64,000 nucleotides of DNA from Dama dama (GCF_033118175.1 NC_083701.1:15147501-15211500); one strand, 5' to 3'. Positions 10,149 through 20,714 are shown, counted from the stretch's first letter. The notes: a model not told the origin generated them from the letters alone. Translations and numbers: made by a program.

Positions 10149-11124
10149 CCTTCCAAAAGGCCTGAAAGTCCCCGAGGCCCCTTCTTTGGGGTGCTCAGAT
10201 AGAAGTTCAAAGCAAAAGGGTTTTGCTTCCAGAGGAGTGGCCGTGAAGGTTTGATAAAAGACTCACCTCTCCAGGCTCTGTGTTTTCCTCTCTGTCAATG
10301 AGTCATGCTGCTCGAAAATGACAAACACAGGCAAATAAGATAAAAAGAAAGACACAGGTGACTCAGCGGACATGGACACCCATCTGGTAGGTCTCAGAGG
10401 CCCCACAGCGGGCAGGGGACTCATTCGGAAAAGGGGGATGATTGCACTAAGGGATCCACTGAAGACATTGTTTTTTCTCGTCCTGGTTACAGAACTGCTT
10501 CTTTCCACGGCAGCTGCCTGAGTCTGGCAGGTCCTGGCCTTATTCACAGGGAAGGGAGGCCATAGTCCAGAATCAAGACAGGATGAATATGGATGTGTGT
10601 GACTCTTCCTTCAACTGTGGCAGAAAAGGCAGTGCCCTTCCCCACAGAGAGCTGGTCTAGGCCTTACTTCCCCCCCGCCCCAAAATCCACCACCAAAATG
10701 AATTTGGACACTGGGATGTTTGTGTGTAAAATAAGATTCTTGGACTTATTTTAAAAATTCTGCTCCCCACTCTAAAATCACTGGGAGCCAATAGACGAAA
10801 TGAGATTGGCAAAATGTTGACAGTCGTTCAACTGAGTGAAGGATGCATGGGTCCATGAAACCATGCTCTCTACTTTGGGATACACTGGGTCACATCTAGG
10901 CTGAAGCAACTTGAAGTTAATATGCCTCTTCCATCTCTCTCTTCCTCAGCAGCAGCTACCCCACAGGCTGTATATTCCAGATGGTGTTAATGCCATGTAC
11001 AAAACTAAAGAGAACTCACCATCTGCTTTGCCCTTTAGCAGTGCGAGAGATGAACTGTGATTGTATTAAGCCACTGTGATCTTTGCAGCTTCTTTTATTG
11101 TCTACCCTGGTCTAGCCCAACACA
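10149..11124. other. No gene found; unique sequence
   Basis: No repeat family recognised. Contains a short C-run (cccccccgcccc) near 10671. Confidence 0.5.
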
Positions 11125-11346
11125 CAGTGTGAAGCCCTTGAGGCCACACTGACTCTTTGAGACCCCAGGGACTGTAGCCTCCTCTGTCCATAGGACAGGC
11201 TTCCCTGTCCATGAGATTTCCCAGGCAAGAATACTTGAGTGGCCTACCATTCTCTTCTCCAGGGGATCTTCCTAGCCCAGGGATTGAACCCAGGTCTTCC
11301 ACACTGCAGGCAGATTCCTTACCATCTGAGCCACCAGGGAAACCCC
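11125..11346 (-). mobile_element. Bov-tA SINE
   Basis: Reverse copy ending in the head 'gagccaccagggaaacccc'. The BovA part carries a small internal duplication ('tctgtccataggacaggcttc' region, 11183-11212). Confidence 0.9.
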
Positions 11347-11351
11347 ATGTT

Positions 11352-11651
11352 TAGTTCAGTTGGTCAGTCATGTCCAACTCCTTGCAACCCCATAGATTGC
11401 AACACGCCAGTCCTCCCTGCCCATCACCAACTCCCAAAGCTTACTCAAACTCAAGTCCATCGAGTCAGTGATGCCATCCAACCTTCTCATCCTCTGTTGT
11501 CCCCTTCTCCTCCTGCCTTCAATCTTTCCCAGCATCAAGGTCTTTTCCAATGAGTCAGTTCTTCGCATCAGGTGGCCAAAGTATTGGAGTTTCAGCTTCA
11601 GTATCAGTCCTTCCAATGAATATTCAGGACTGATTTCCTTTAAGACTGACC
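11352..11651 (-). mobile_element. ART2A/BovB 3'-end retroposon
   Basis: Reverse copy only a few bases downstream of a Bov-tA in the same orientation. It forms a long inverted repeat with the plus-strand BovB copy at 12190-12677. Confidence 0.94.
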
Positions 11652-11971
11652 CCATAAAGAATATATCTATTGCTTTTTCCCAACTCCCTTCCAAGTTATA
11701 CTAACTTCCTTAGTTTTATTTCTTTTCATTTTCCTGTACCATCTCAAATCCCTCTGCTATGCCAGTGGCCATCTATGAATACCTTCAGTCTTCATGCTGT
11801 TCTCTAAGCCAGCACCCAGGATTGATGATGACCCCCACATGGACTGACTTTCAGTAGAATGGACCACTTACAGGAATATGCACTCAGGTCACACCAGGTG
11901 TGTGTGCGAGAGGGAGGTCAGATCTAATTGCTAATACATATGGAGTTTCCAGTGAGTCAAAACCCTAAGCA
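11652..11971. other. No gene found
   Basis: Unique sequence. No repeat recognised. Confidence 0.5.
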
Positions 11972-11972
11972 C

Positions 11973-12178
11973 AGGGACTCCCCTGGTGGCCCAGTGGCTA
12001 AGACCATGCTCCCAACGCAGGTGGCCCGGGTTCTACCCCTGGGCAGGGAACGAGCTCTCACATGTCGCAGTTAAGATCCTACAGGCCGCAATGAAGACCA
12101 AAGATCCCATGTGCCACAACTGAGACCCAGGACAGCCAAACAAATAAAATAAATAAAAATAAACATATTTTTTAAAGC
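11973..12178 (+). mobile_element. CHR SINE
   Basis: Head 'ggactcccctggtggccc', 'gcccgggttctacccctggg', 'cacatgtcgcagttaagatc', and an (A)nTAA tail. Confidence 0.88.
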
Positions 12179-12189
12179 CTAAGTATATA

Positions 12190-12677
12190 TCTTTACTTTG
12201 CCAACAAAGGTCCATCTAGTCGAGGCTATGGTTTTTCCAGTAGTCATGTATGGATGTGAAAGTTGGACCATAAAGAAAGCTGAGCACCGAAGAACTGATG
12301 TTTTTGAACTGTGGTGTTGGAGAAGACTCTTGAGAGTCTCTTGGACTGCAAGGAGATCCAACCAGTCCATCCTAAAGGAGATCAGTCCTGGCTGTTCATT
12401 GGAAGGACTGATGTTGAAGCTGAAACTCCAATACTTTGGCCACCTGATGAGAAGAGCTGACTCATTTGAAAAGACCCTGATGCTGGGAAAGATTGAGGGT
12501 GGGAGGAGAAGGGGACGACAGAGGATGAGATGGTTGGATGGCATCACTGACTCAATGGACATGGGTTTGGGTAAACTCTGGGAGTTAGTGATGGACAGGG
12601 AGGCCTGGCGTGGTGCAGTCCATGGGGTCGCAAAGAGTCGGACATGAATGAGCGACTGAACTGAACTGAACTGAAGT
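12190..12677 (+). mobile_element. BovB 3' end (ART2A-type), 488 bp
   Basis: The longest BovB piece here. It starts at 'tttactttgccaacaaagg' and ends 'gactgaactgaactgaactg'. A 149-codon plus-strand frame (12198-12647) is the C-terminal part of the BovB RT frame (residues ELWCWRRLLRVSW at about 36-48), open except for the 5' truncation. The flanks 'aagtatata' (12181-12189) and 'aagtctata' (12674-12682) match at 8 of 9. Confidence 0.94.
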
Positions 12678-13254
12678 CTATACCATCATGCCTCTGTGAA
12701 ACCTATCTTATTGTACACTTTTTGTAAAACTGGCTTTTAATGGAGACCAAGAGGCTTTGCCCCATTTCCTCCTAAGCTGCCATGCCAGCCTCTCGACAGC
12801 TGTCACCCAGCAGAAGAGAATAGGACGAACTGGGAGAGAGAGTCAGGAAGTATTGCAGAGAGTCCCCAGTCCTATGTTTCTTATACACAGTAGTCCCAGG
12901 TTCCTGGAGGGATTCTGAGAAATGAGTTAAGTGGGAGCTGTAGTTATGGAGACTGTTTTTTCTGAGCTGAAAATCAAGATTCACATCAGATCAAAAATGT
13001 GATGTCACTCATGTGCGGGGAAGGCTTGGAGACTAATATGGAGGCTGACTTCAGGGAATTTTAGGAATATTGGGGGGTCCTTTGGTTAAGAGGAAAGGAC
13101 TCTTGGTCACAAGGGTTTCCCAGGCTACCTGGAGAGTACAATTATAATAGATCCTGTCACTCAGAGGCATCAGAGAAGGGGGTTTCTAAACTGCCATCAT
13201 AGGGGCTGTAAGAGGGCTGAAGGGGCCACTGGGTAGGGGCCACTGGGTATGACC
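12678..13254. other. No gene found; unique sequence
   Basis: No repeat or exon recognised. Confidence 0.5.
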
Positions 13255-13445
13255 CACAGGTAGAGAGCAAAGGCATTGGCCTCTGGGGCCAAGTAGGCCT
13301 GCATTCAAGTCCTGGTTCTACCCTTATCCACCATGTAAGCCTCAGGCACGTCCCTAAATTTCTCTGAACCACAGTCTCTTTACTGAATTCCATTTGAATG
13401 GTGGCACCTATTTAAGGATTGGCATGAGGATTAAAACGTGACGGT
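13255..13445 (+). repeat. MIR
   Basis: 'cattggcctctggggccaag', 'attcaagtcctggttctacc' and 'gcatgaggattaaaacgtg' are in MIR order. Confidence 0.75.
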
Positions 13446-13567
13446 TTATAGAAACCTCTTAAGAGGTGTTGGAGCTGAAAGAACCATTTCTCATCCTTTC
13501 TATTCCCACCAGGTACTAGGGTGCTTCTCCCACTAGGTACTAGGTACTTCTCTCTTTAGGTACTAAG

Positions 13568-13605
13568 ATGCTTCTTGACCTTTTGGCTAAGATCAGGTAT
13601 AGTAT
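13568..13605 (+). pseudogene. U2 snRNA 5'-end fragment
   Basis: Thirty-eight bases align with nt 1-39 of vertebrate U2 snRNA, with one deleted base and four substitutions. The core 'ccttttggctaagatc' is exact and covers much of the branch-point-upstream/stem I region of U2. The rest of U2 is absent. The fragment begins at the end of a minisatellite unit and stops 2-3 bases before a Bov-tA head. It is not functional. Confidence 0.8.
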
Positions 13606-13733
13606 GGAGGCTTTCCAGGTGGAGCAGTGGCAAAGAACCCATCTGCCAATGCAGGAGACTCAAGAGATGCAGGTTCGATCCCTGGGTTGGGAAGATGACC
13701 TAGAGTTGGACATGGCAACCCACTCCAGAATTC

Positions 13734-15260
13734 TTTTTTTTTTTTTTTTAATGTTCTTTTTTTTTTTTTTTTATTAGTTGGAGGCTAATTACTTCACAAC
13801 ATTTCAGTGGGTTTTTTCATACATTGATATGAATCAGCCATGGATTTACACGTATTCCCCATCCCGATCCCCCCTCCCACCTCCCTCTCCACCCGATTCC
13901 TCTGGGTCTTCCCAGTGCACCAGGCCCGAGCACTTGTCTCATGCATCCCACCTGGGCTGGTGATCTGTTTCACCATAGACAGTATACATGCTGTTCTTTT
14001 GAAATATCCCACCCTCACATTCTCCCACAGAGTTCAAAAGTCTGTTCTGTATTTCTGTGTCTCTTTTTCTGTTTTGCATATAGGGTTATCGTTACCATCT
14101 TTCTAAATTCCATATATATGTGTTAGTATGCTGTAATGTTCTTTATCTTTCTGGCTTACTTCACTCTGTATAAGGGGCTCCAGTTTCATCCATCTCATTA
14201 GGACTGGTTCAAATGAATTCTTTTTAATGGCTGAGTAATATTCCATGGTGTATATGTACCACAGCTTCCTTATCCATTCATCTGCTGATGGGCATCTAGG
14301 TTGCTTCCATGTCCTGGCTATTATAAACAGTGCTGCGATGAACATTGGGGTGCACGTGTCTCTTTCAGATCTGGTTTCCTCAGTGTGTATGCCCAGAAGT
14401 GGGATTGCTGGGTCGTATGGCAGTTCTATTTCCAGTTTTTTAAGAAATCTCCACACTGTTTTCCATAGCGGCTGTACTAGTTTGCATTCCAACCAACAGT
14501 GTAAGAGGGTTCCCTTTTCTCCACACCCTCTCCAGCATTTATTGCTTGTAGACTTTTGGATAGCAGCCATCCTGACTGGCGTGTAATGGTACCTCATTGT
14601 GGTTTTGATTTGCATTTCTCTGATAATGAGTGATGTTGAGCATCTTTTCATGTGTTTGTTAGCCATCTGTATGTCTTCTTTGGAGAAATGTCTGTTTAGT
14701 TCTTTGGCCCATTTTTTGATTGGGTCATTTATTTTTCTGGAATTGAGCTGCAGGAGTTGCTTGTATATTTTTGAGATTAATCCTTTGTCTGTTTCTTCAT
14801 TTGCTATTATTTTCTCCCAATCTGAGGGCTGTTTTTTCACCTTATTTATAGTTTCCTTTGTAGTGCAAAAGCTTTTAAGTTTCATTAGATCCCATTTGTT
14901 TAGTTTTGCTTTTATTTCCAATATTCTGGGAGGTGGGTCATAGAGGATCTTGCTGTGATTTATGTCGGAGAGTGTTTTGCCTATGTTCTCCTCTAGGAGT
15001 TTTATAGTTTCTGGTCTTACATTTAGATCTTTAATCCATTTTGAGTTTATTTTTGTGTATGGTGTTAGAAAGTGTTCTAGTTTCATTCTTTTACAAGTGG
15101 TTGACCAGTTTTCCCAGCACCACTTGTTAAAGAGGTTGTCTTTTCTCCATTGTATATCCTTGCCTCCTTTGTCAAAGATAAGGTGTCCATAGGTTCGTGG
15201 ATTTATCTCTGGGCTTTCTATTCTGTTCCACTGATCTATATTTCTGTCTTTGTGCCAGTA
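13734..15260 (-). mobile_element. 5'-truncated young L1 inserted in a Bov-tA
   Basis: Minus-strand L1 of about 1.5 kb containing the end of ORF2, the 3' UTR and a two-part A-tail (T-runs 13757-13772 and 13734-13749 on the plus strand, separated by 'aatgttc'). Duplicated target 'ccagaattctt' occurs at 13725-13735 and 15261-15271. The 5' end is truncated within ORF2. Low apparent decay and an intact frame indicate a recent insertion. Confidence 0.95.
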
Positions 15261-15263
15261 CCA
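14103..15263 (-). pseudogene. L1 ORF2 C-terminal fragment (RT-EN protein, 3' part)
   Basis: About 385 uninterrupted L1-derived codons end at the natural ORF2 stop. Seen: the Cys-rich motif CWRGCGEKGTLLHCWLEC, then a conserved PYDPAIPLLGI block and the C-terminal W-rich region (YTMEYYSAIKK). The endonuclease and most of the reverse-transcriptase domain are absent, so it cannot act. The open frame extends into SINE sequence to 15311, which is fortuitous. Confidence 0.93.
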
Positions 15264-15455
15264 GAATTCTTGCCTGAAAAATTCCACGGACGGAGCAGCC
15301 TGGTGGACCACAGTTCATGGGGTAGCAAAGGGTTGGACACAACTGAGCAACTGAGCACACCAGTGGGTACTGGGTACTTCTCTCTCTAAGGACTAAGTTG
15401 CTTCTCCCTCTTGGTACTAGGTACTTCTCTCTCTAGATACCAGGTTGATTCTCCT

Positions 15456-15582
15456 GCTGCTGCTAAGTCGCTTCAGTCCTGTCTGACTCTGTGCGACCCC
15501 CTAGATGGCAGCCCACCAGGCTCCTCCGTCCATGGGATTCTCCAGGCGAGAGTCCTGGAGTGGGGTGCCATTGCCTTCTTCA
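15456..15582 (-). mobile_element. BovA monomer SINE with perfect TSD
   Basis: A single BovA unit without a tRNA head ('gctgctgctaagtcgcttc' to 'ggggtgccattgccttctt'). The 12-bp duplication 'gttgattctcct' at 15444-15455 and 15583-15594 lies within the minisatellite. Confidence 0.93.
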
Positions 15583-15697
15583 GTTGATTCTCCTACTAGG
15601 TACCTATTCCCACTAGATAACAGAAGGAACTGTCTGCGGAAATGAAAATTTTCACTTTATTTAAATGTCACAATCTTTAGCAATGCAGAGTGCCTTG

Positions 15698-15866
15698 CAG
15701 CAGTGGTTCACACGGCATACTAGAACACGGATATATCATCCATATCCGTACTCTAAGCAGAGTTTTTTTTAAATCCCAATGCTTGGGCCTACCTGCAGGG
15801 AACTCTGATTCAAGCGGTCAGAGCAGCTATCATGCACCACTGGGTTTGGGAACCATAGCCCCAGTG
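15698..15866 (+). mobile_element. MER5A-like (hAT-Charlie) element
   Basis: Terminal 'cagtggttcacacggc' at the start and the inverted partner 'tttgggaaccatag' near the end, about 165 bases apart. This fits the size of MER5A. Interior 'gggaactctgattcaag' also fits. Confidence 0.65.
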
Positions 15867-16655
15867 CTTTCTATGTCCCATGAAAGGGCACTCACCCACA
15901 GAGCACTCACGGGTCAAGCAAGGAACTCTCTCCAGCAGACAGCTGAGAAGGTAGTACAGGTAACACCTGCTCTGATCTCAACTTTATCTTGCACAGGAAA
16001 TGGAAAAAATCTTGTTGAAAAATCCATTTGCTGATATATGTCTCTTGGAATTCTAAACCTTGCACACCAGCCTGATTGAAGTAGTTTTTTTTTTAATTAA
16101 CTAAGAGACTGGCAAATAAATAAAGGAATCATCTCTGTTCTCTGGCCAAAACTTTTCCAACACCTGAAGGGGAGGGAAGGCAGTTTAAAGCATGAAGACT
16201 CAAAGTGCAAGGAACAGTGTCAGAAGCCAGACAGGTCCAGCAGGAGAAAGAGAAGCGAAAATTTGGTATTAACTCTGCTCCGTAGACTAATGTGACCCAG
16301 TATTCATCAGTCTTTCCCAGCATTCCAAACATGACAACAGAACTGCTCTTCCCGTGAGGAAACAGGAGTAAAGCAGTAGAGAGAAGGAAGGTCTGCCTTC
16401 AGCACTCTCATGGAAGATGAACATGTTGATGGAATTTTACATGTCTTTGAGCCAAAGCAGGAAGGTTAGGAGTATCTGTGGAATATTCCGGAAATCATAC
16501 TAGCCCCATAAATCCCAGGGCAAACCCTTATATCCTTTTAATTCTTTATGTGCTCCTTCAGTCTTTATTTAAGCAGCCAACACTTAGATGTCCCAGGCAC
16601 AAAATGGGTGTTCCAAGTACCTAAAGTAGAAAAAGGAATTGGCTTCCTCTGTTGC
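15867..16655. other. No gene found; unique sequence
   Basis: A T-run at 16085-16095 is the only simple feature. No exon supported. Confidence 0.5.
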
Positions 16656-16876
16656 ATCCCAGGTGGTGCTAGTGCTAAAGAACCTGCCTGCCAATGCAGG
16701 AGACAAAAGATGCAGGTTCGATCCTTGGGTCCGGAAGATCCTCTGGGGCAAGGCCCGGCAACCCATTCCAGTATTCTTGCCTGAAGAATCCCATGGACAG
16801 AGGAGCCAGACGGGCTGCAGTCCAGTGGGTCTCAAAGAGTCGGACACGACTAAAATGACTCAGCACGCATGCATGA
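16656..16876 (+). mobile_element. Bov-tA SINE
   Basis: Head variant 'cccaggtggtgctagtgc', box-B-like 'ggttcgatccttgggtcc', BovA body, and a tail near 'gcacgcatgcatg'. Confidence 0.92.
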
Positions 16877-17794
16877 TGCTTAAAAAAAAATTCCTCAGAC
16901 ACCATTATATTAAGGGGAAGCAGAGCTGTCCTCTCTTTTGAACAATCGTCTTCAGGCTTCAAACCACCTGCGACCCAGCCCCAGCCCTGTCTGATCCCCA
17001 CTCTTTCCCCAGTTCACGCCATGACCTGGGCATGTCACTCGACTTCCCTGTACCAAGATTTCTCTCTAATTAAGTTGATGGCAGTTGTTCAACCTGCCTC
17101 CCAGGATTGCAGTAAGAATCGAGTTAGCACAAACTCAGGATGGTGACTTATGAGGCTCTGTCTGCACCCATGCAGATGGAGGCTACAGAGAATGGTAGAG
17201 GAAGTGAGGAAGTGGGGGTCTGCCCTGCCCCCCACCCCAAAGGGCGGTGATGGGGGAGGAGGAGCGGGTCCTGCTGCTGCTGATGGTGCTAAAGTCACAG
17301 ACGACCACAGCCAAGACGACAACCCTTGTCATCTCTGAGTACAGCCTCTGTACACGGGCTGAGCAGCGACCAGGTAGAAAAGCGAAAGACAGGGGCAGAC
17401 AGCAGTTTCTCCTCCCCCAGAAGCCCACCTTGGTTGAGTGCATAATCCTACCCAAGGAAACTCACGTGATTTAACCTTTTTTTGCAATTTCTTTCCACCG
17501 TTTTCTCTTGGTTTACATTAAGGATGAGTGTTCCATGGAAGGTGTCAAAAAAAAAAAATCAGATTAGAATGGGTGGTGTTGACTGCCACTGTTAAGCAAG
17601 GATCCACGCAGCAATGTTGAGAGCCCGCCTTTCTGCCCAGGTGCTCAGCAAACCAGTACAGATGGGATCTGACACGTATACCAGGTGCTTCCTCTGGACG
17701 CACGGGAAAAGCGGGGTACCCCTCCCTCGGGGATACTCTCCCAAGATGTTGCAGCAATCTTTATGAGCCAGAGAGCAGAGGAGGGAGGAGGGCA
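16877..17794. other. No gene found; unique sequence
   Basis: Includes a short CTG run (17270-17283) and an A11 run (17548-17558). Open frames on both strands across 17090-17475 are short and unrelated to any domain I know. Confidence 0.5.
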
Positions 17795-17965
17795 ACTAAT
17801 ATTTGCTGAGTGCTAACCAGGTAATCCTCCCAATTATCCTCTGCAATAAAAATCATTATCCTCATTTTACAGATGAGACAACTCGAGGTCGTAGAGATAA
17901 AGTGACTTGTCCAAGATCATGTGGCTAATAAGCAGAGGAACTGGAGCTTGAGAAAAGCCTGGCTC
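17795..17965 (-). repeat. MIR
   Basis: 'tatttgctgagtgctaacc', 'cctcattttacagatgagac' and 'gtgacttgtccaagatcatg' are classic reversed MIR. Confidence 0.9.
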
Positions 17966-18135
17966 AAAGTGTTGTATGCTAAGTGCTCTGGGAAATGAGA
18001 AATAAATATTCCAGGGTTAATATGCTCTTTAAGGAACTTTCAGTCCAGTGAGGGAGACAAACAGGTGCAACTGACATAAAATATAAAATGGAATACAATA
18101 AGTGGTAACACACAAGTAAATGGACTTTAAGGGCC
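17966..18135 (+). repeat. Ancient mammalian-wide repeat, family not named
   Basis: 'gctaagtgctctgggaaatg', 'aactttcagtccagtgaggg' and 'agacaaacaggtgcaactg' resemble a frequent old repeat. Name not certain. Confidence 0.45.
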
Positions 18136-18446
18136 CAGATGAAGGAACAACGAATACTGACCCCAGATCCAGATGGCATCTGAAGGGGACCATGAAACAT
18201 GGGAAGAACCACAGCAGGGGGAGAAGAGGGGGTGAAAAAGAGACGGGCAGGGGGAGAAAGACTAGCCCCAGCAAAGGCTTGGGGTCTGAGAGCTCCTGCC
18301 AGGCTGCCCCGAGTCACAGGGGCAGACACCATGTGACTTTCCTGCTTCCAGTTCCTTTCCTTCCAGGGTAGGATCCAGGCAAGGCTCACCAGGGCCTTCA
18401 GAAATGGCGCTCCTCCCCAAAACATGGATTGCCACGGTCTTGTCGG

Positions 18447-18625
18447 GGCTCCCTGGTGACTTGGTTGGTAAAGAATCTGCCTGCAATGCAGGGGACCTGG
18501 GTTTGACCCCTGGGCTGGGAAGATCCCCTGGAGAAGAGAAAGGCTACCCCCTCCAGTATTCTGGCCTGGAGAATTCCATGGACTGTCCGACTCGCAAAGT
18601 GACTTTCACCTCACTTCACTGTCGG
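18447..18625 (+). mobile_element. Bov-tA SINE, internally deleted
   Basis: Head 'ggctccctggtgacttgg' to 'ggagaattccatggactg', then jumps to 'tccgactcgcaaagtgac', so part of the BovA 3' half is missing. Confidence 0.9.
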
Positions 18626-18962
18626 TCTCCCCGACGTCCTGCTCTCTCTTTCAGGCTGCACTCACTCTCACTGGGGCTCACTCTCCACTCTCACCACCAT
18701 CCAGCTCTTACTCTGGCAGGCCGCCTCCTAACCAATTTGAGGGCTGGACGTGGTACCCTCACCCTAGGCAGATCAGTCTCCCTTCCGACGGGCTCCTGTC
18801 AAGCCTTCGTTCCCATGGCACTAACCCAACTACATGGCACTCATCAGTCTGTCTTTATCTCCCGCGAGGCGGTGCGCCTCATGAGAACAGGGCTCTTATT
18901 TAGTTTCCCAGACTATAACACAGCTCCTGGCACATAGAAGATGATAAGCAAATAAAGTAGAA
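18626..18962 (+). repeat. L2
   Basis: The 3' end is clear: 'gtctgtctttatctcccgcg', 'catgagaacagggctcttat', 'cagctcctggcacatagaag'. The 5' part is weaker. Confidence 0.65.
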
Positions 18963-19284
18963 TGGCAGGCTGAACCAATGAAACGACAATGAGAAGAGAC
19001 AAGAAATGAGGAGAGAAAGGAAATGGGGGCCCAGATTTTGAGTTAGAGAAAGGTTTTTATGCGAGGTTAATTTGTTCCACTTTTATCATGTGGCCAGTGG
19101 GGAAGGACTGATGGGTTTTGGAGAGAGAAGCAATACATCCTGTGCATCGGGGTATAGCATGACTACAGGGAGACAGCAGGGCTGGGGGCAGGGAAAGTCT
19201 ATAGGAAGCTTTTGTGATGGCTCAGACAAGAAATGAGAAGGTGGACATATGACTCATTTGAAGAAGCCTTTTAAAAACTGCAAC
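18963..19284. other. No gene; probable old unnamed repeat
   Basis: 19040-19230 ('gaaaggtttttatgcgagg', 'agagagaagcaatacatcc') resembles the same old repeat class as 9283-9425. Confidence 0.4.
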
Positions 19285-19800
19285 CATACCAAGGGGGAAA
19301 GAGGGGTGGGATGAACTGGGAGATTGGGACTGGCTTGTATGCACTGTGGATATCATGTATACAATTGATAGGGCTTCTCTGGTTCTCAGTGATAAAGAAT
19401 CCGCCTGCAATGCAGGAGTTGCAGGAGACACAGTTTCGATCCCTGGGTTTGGAAGATCTCCCGGAGGAGGGCATGAAACCCACTTCAATGTTCTTGCCTG
19501 GAGAATCCCATGGACAGAGGAGCCTGGCAGGCTACAGTCCATAGGGTCGCAAAGAGTCGGACACGACTGAAGAGACTTAGCCCACACGCGTCCACAGGCA
19601 TAAAATAGAGTACTAATAAGAACAGATTAAATAGCACAGGGAACTCTACCCAGTGCTGTGTGGTGGCCTAAATAAGAAGAAAATCCTAGGAAGAAGGGGT
19701 ATATGTGTAAATACAGCTGATTCACTTTGCTTACAGCAGAAACTAACAGCATTATAAAACAACTGTACTCCAATAAACAATTAAAAAAAAAAAAAACCCA
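19285..19800 (+). mobile_element. L1 3' UTR, split by Bov-tA
   Basis: The left part (to 19370) has 'gaactgggagattgggactg'. The right part (from about 19601) has 'aatagcacagggaactctac' and 'cagctgattcactttgc', with a terminal A-run at 19784-19797. The two join as one L1 tail around the SINE at 19371-19585. Confidence 0.9.
19371..19585 (+). mobile_element. Bov-tA SINE inside an L1 tail
   Basis: Complete copy from 'gggcttctctggttctcag' to 'gacacgactgaagagac'. The flanking L1 'tatacaattgata' and 'cataaaatagagta' are probably a decayed duplication. Confidence 0.93.
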
Positions 19801-20274
19801 AAAACCGTGGAAACCAGAGGGCACAGAGCACATTCAGGCTCCAGCTAAAGTGGCCAAGAGCTGCCCTTGAGGGCTGGCAGGACTCCATGACACCAGACAA
19901 GACTGCTGTGGACAAGTCTGGGGAGGGGTGAGAAATCGCCATGTGTACATCAGAGCTCTTAAGAAATATCACATGAATAAGTGGAAGCCTTGGCAAGCAC
20001 TTCCCTGGGAAACCGCCTATTACATGACTAAGGCCCTGAGAAATCTCTGTTGATGGCCTGGCAGAACCTTTGCCGGCCGAATCTCTCACTGAAAACCTCA
20101 GAGGGCTTCTGGGAGCCTGTGGATTATGGGCTGTGGGAATCTCGGGTCATAAAACTTTCGCCCAGCTGCTCGAGTGCCCAGCCGGGCAATTAAGGAGGAT
20201 GCTTTCAAGCAGATCAAAAGACTCTAGTGAGGTGATCTCAGGAAGCTTCCTGCCCTCCCTGTGAGGAAGGCAGG
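19801..20274. other. No gene found; unique sequence
   Basis: No repeat recognised. Confidence 0.5.
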
Positions 20275-20400
20275 AGTCAGGACTCATTATCCTCATTTTA
20301 CAGATGAGAAAAGTAGGTTCCCTGGTGACTAAGTCCCTTGCCTGAAGTCAAACAACCAGCAAAGGGTGGAACCCAAAATAAGCATCACAGTCACCCAATT
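20275..20400 (-). repeat. MIR
   Basis: 'tatcctcattttacagatga' then 'aagtcccttgcctgaagtca'. Confidence 0.8.
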
Positions 20401-20714
20401 CCCAGGACATCATTACTCCAGAGCCTTCCATTCCTTGGAAGCTGGATTGCTCCTTGGGAAGTCTGGAACCACGTTTGGGATGTTAGGACCTAAAGTGGTC
20501 CACAGGGGCTTTTCCAAATGTCTAGCACCTGCGGACACTTCCATGCACACACAGTGACTTGGCATCTGCTGTTTGCAATGCTGAGATGCCTTGATAGTAT
20601 ACCCAGGCCCCCAACCTAACAATAACAACCCAATTACTCCTTGGCCAACCAATATGCAAGCCATTTAAGAGGACACACTTGATCTTAGCAGTCATCTTAG
20701 AGAACTTCTGAAGT
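20401..20714. other. No gene found; unique sequence
   Basis: Nothing recognised. Confidence 0.5.

Larger units (their letters stand above)
13608..15360 (+). mobile_element. Bov-tA SINE split by an L1
   Basis: The head and first half of BovA (13608-13735) end at 'ccactccagaattct'. The second half resumes at 15261 with 'ccagaattcttgcctg' and ends at about 15358. The two halves together make one ordinary SINE. The SINE supplies the L1 target. Confidence 0.95.
13508..15617 (+). repeat. Degenerate 22-25 bp minisatellite, interrupted by insertions
   Basis: Units near 'ggtactaggtacttctctct' or 'ggtactagggtgcttctccc' occur at 13510-13567, 15362-15443 and 15595-15617. The intervening DNA is a U2-like segment, a Bov-tA with an L1 inside it, and a BovA monomer. 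About seven recognisable units remain. Only the listed segments are repeat. Confidence 0.7.

Noticed and set aside
12198..12647. 149-codon open frame with WCWRRLL-type residues
   Set aside because: It is the C-terminal end of the BovB reverse-transcriptase frame in a retroposon, not a host gene. Similar frames at 4653, 9858, 11368, 22152 and 40107 are the same.
17979..18425. 148-codon minus-strand open frame
   Set aside because: It overlaps an old repeat and unique sequence, and no domain is visible.
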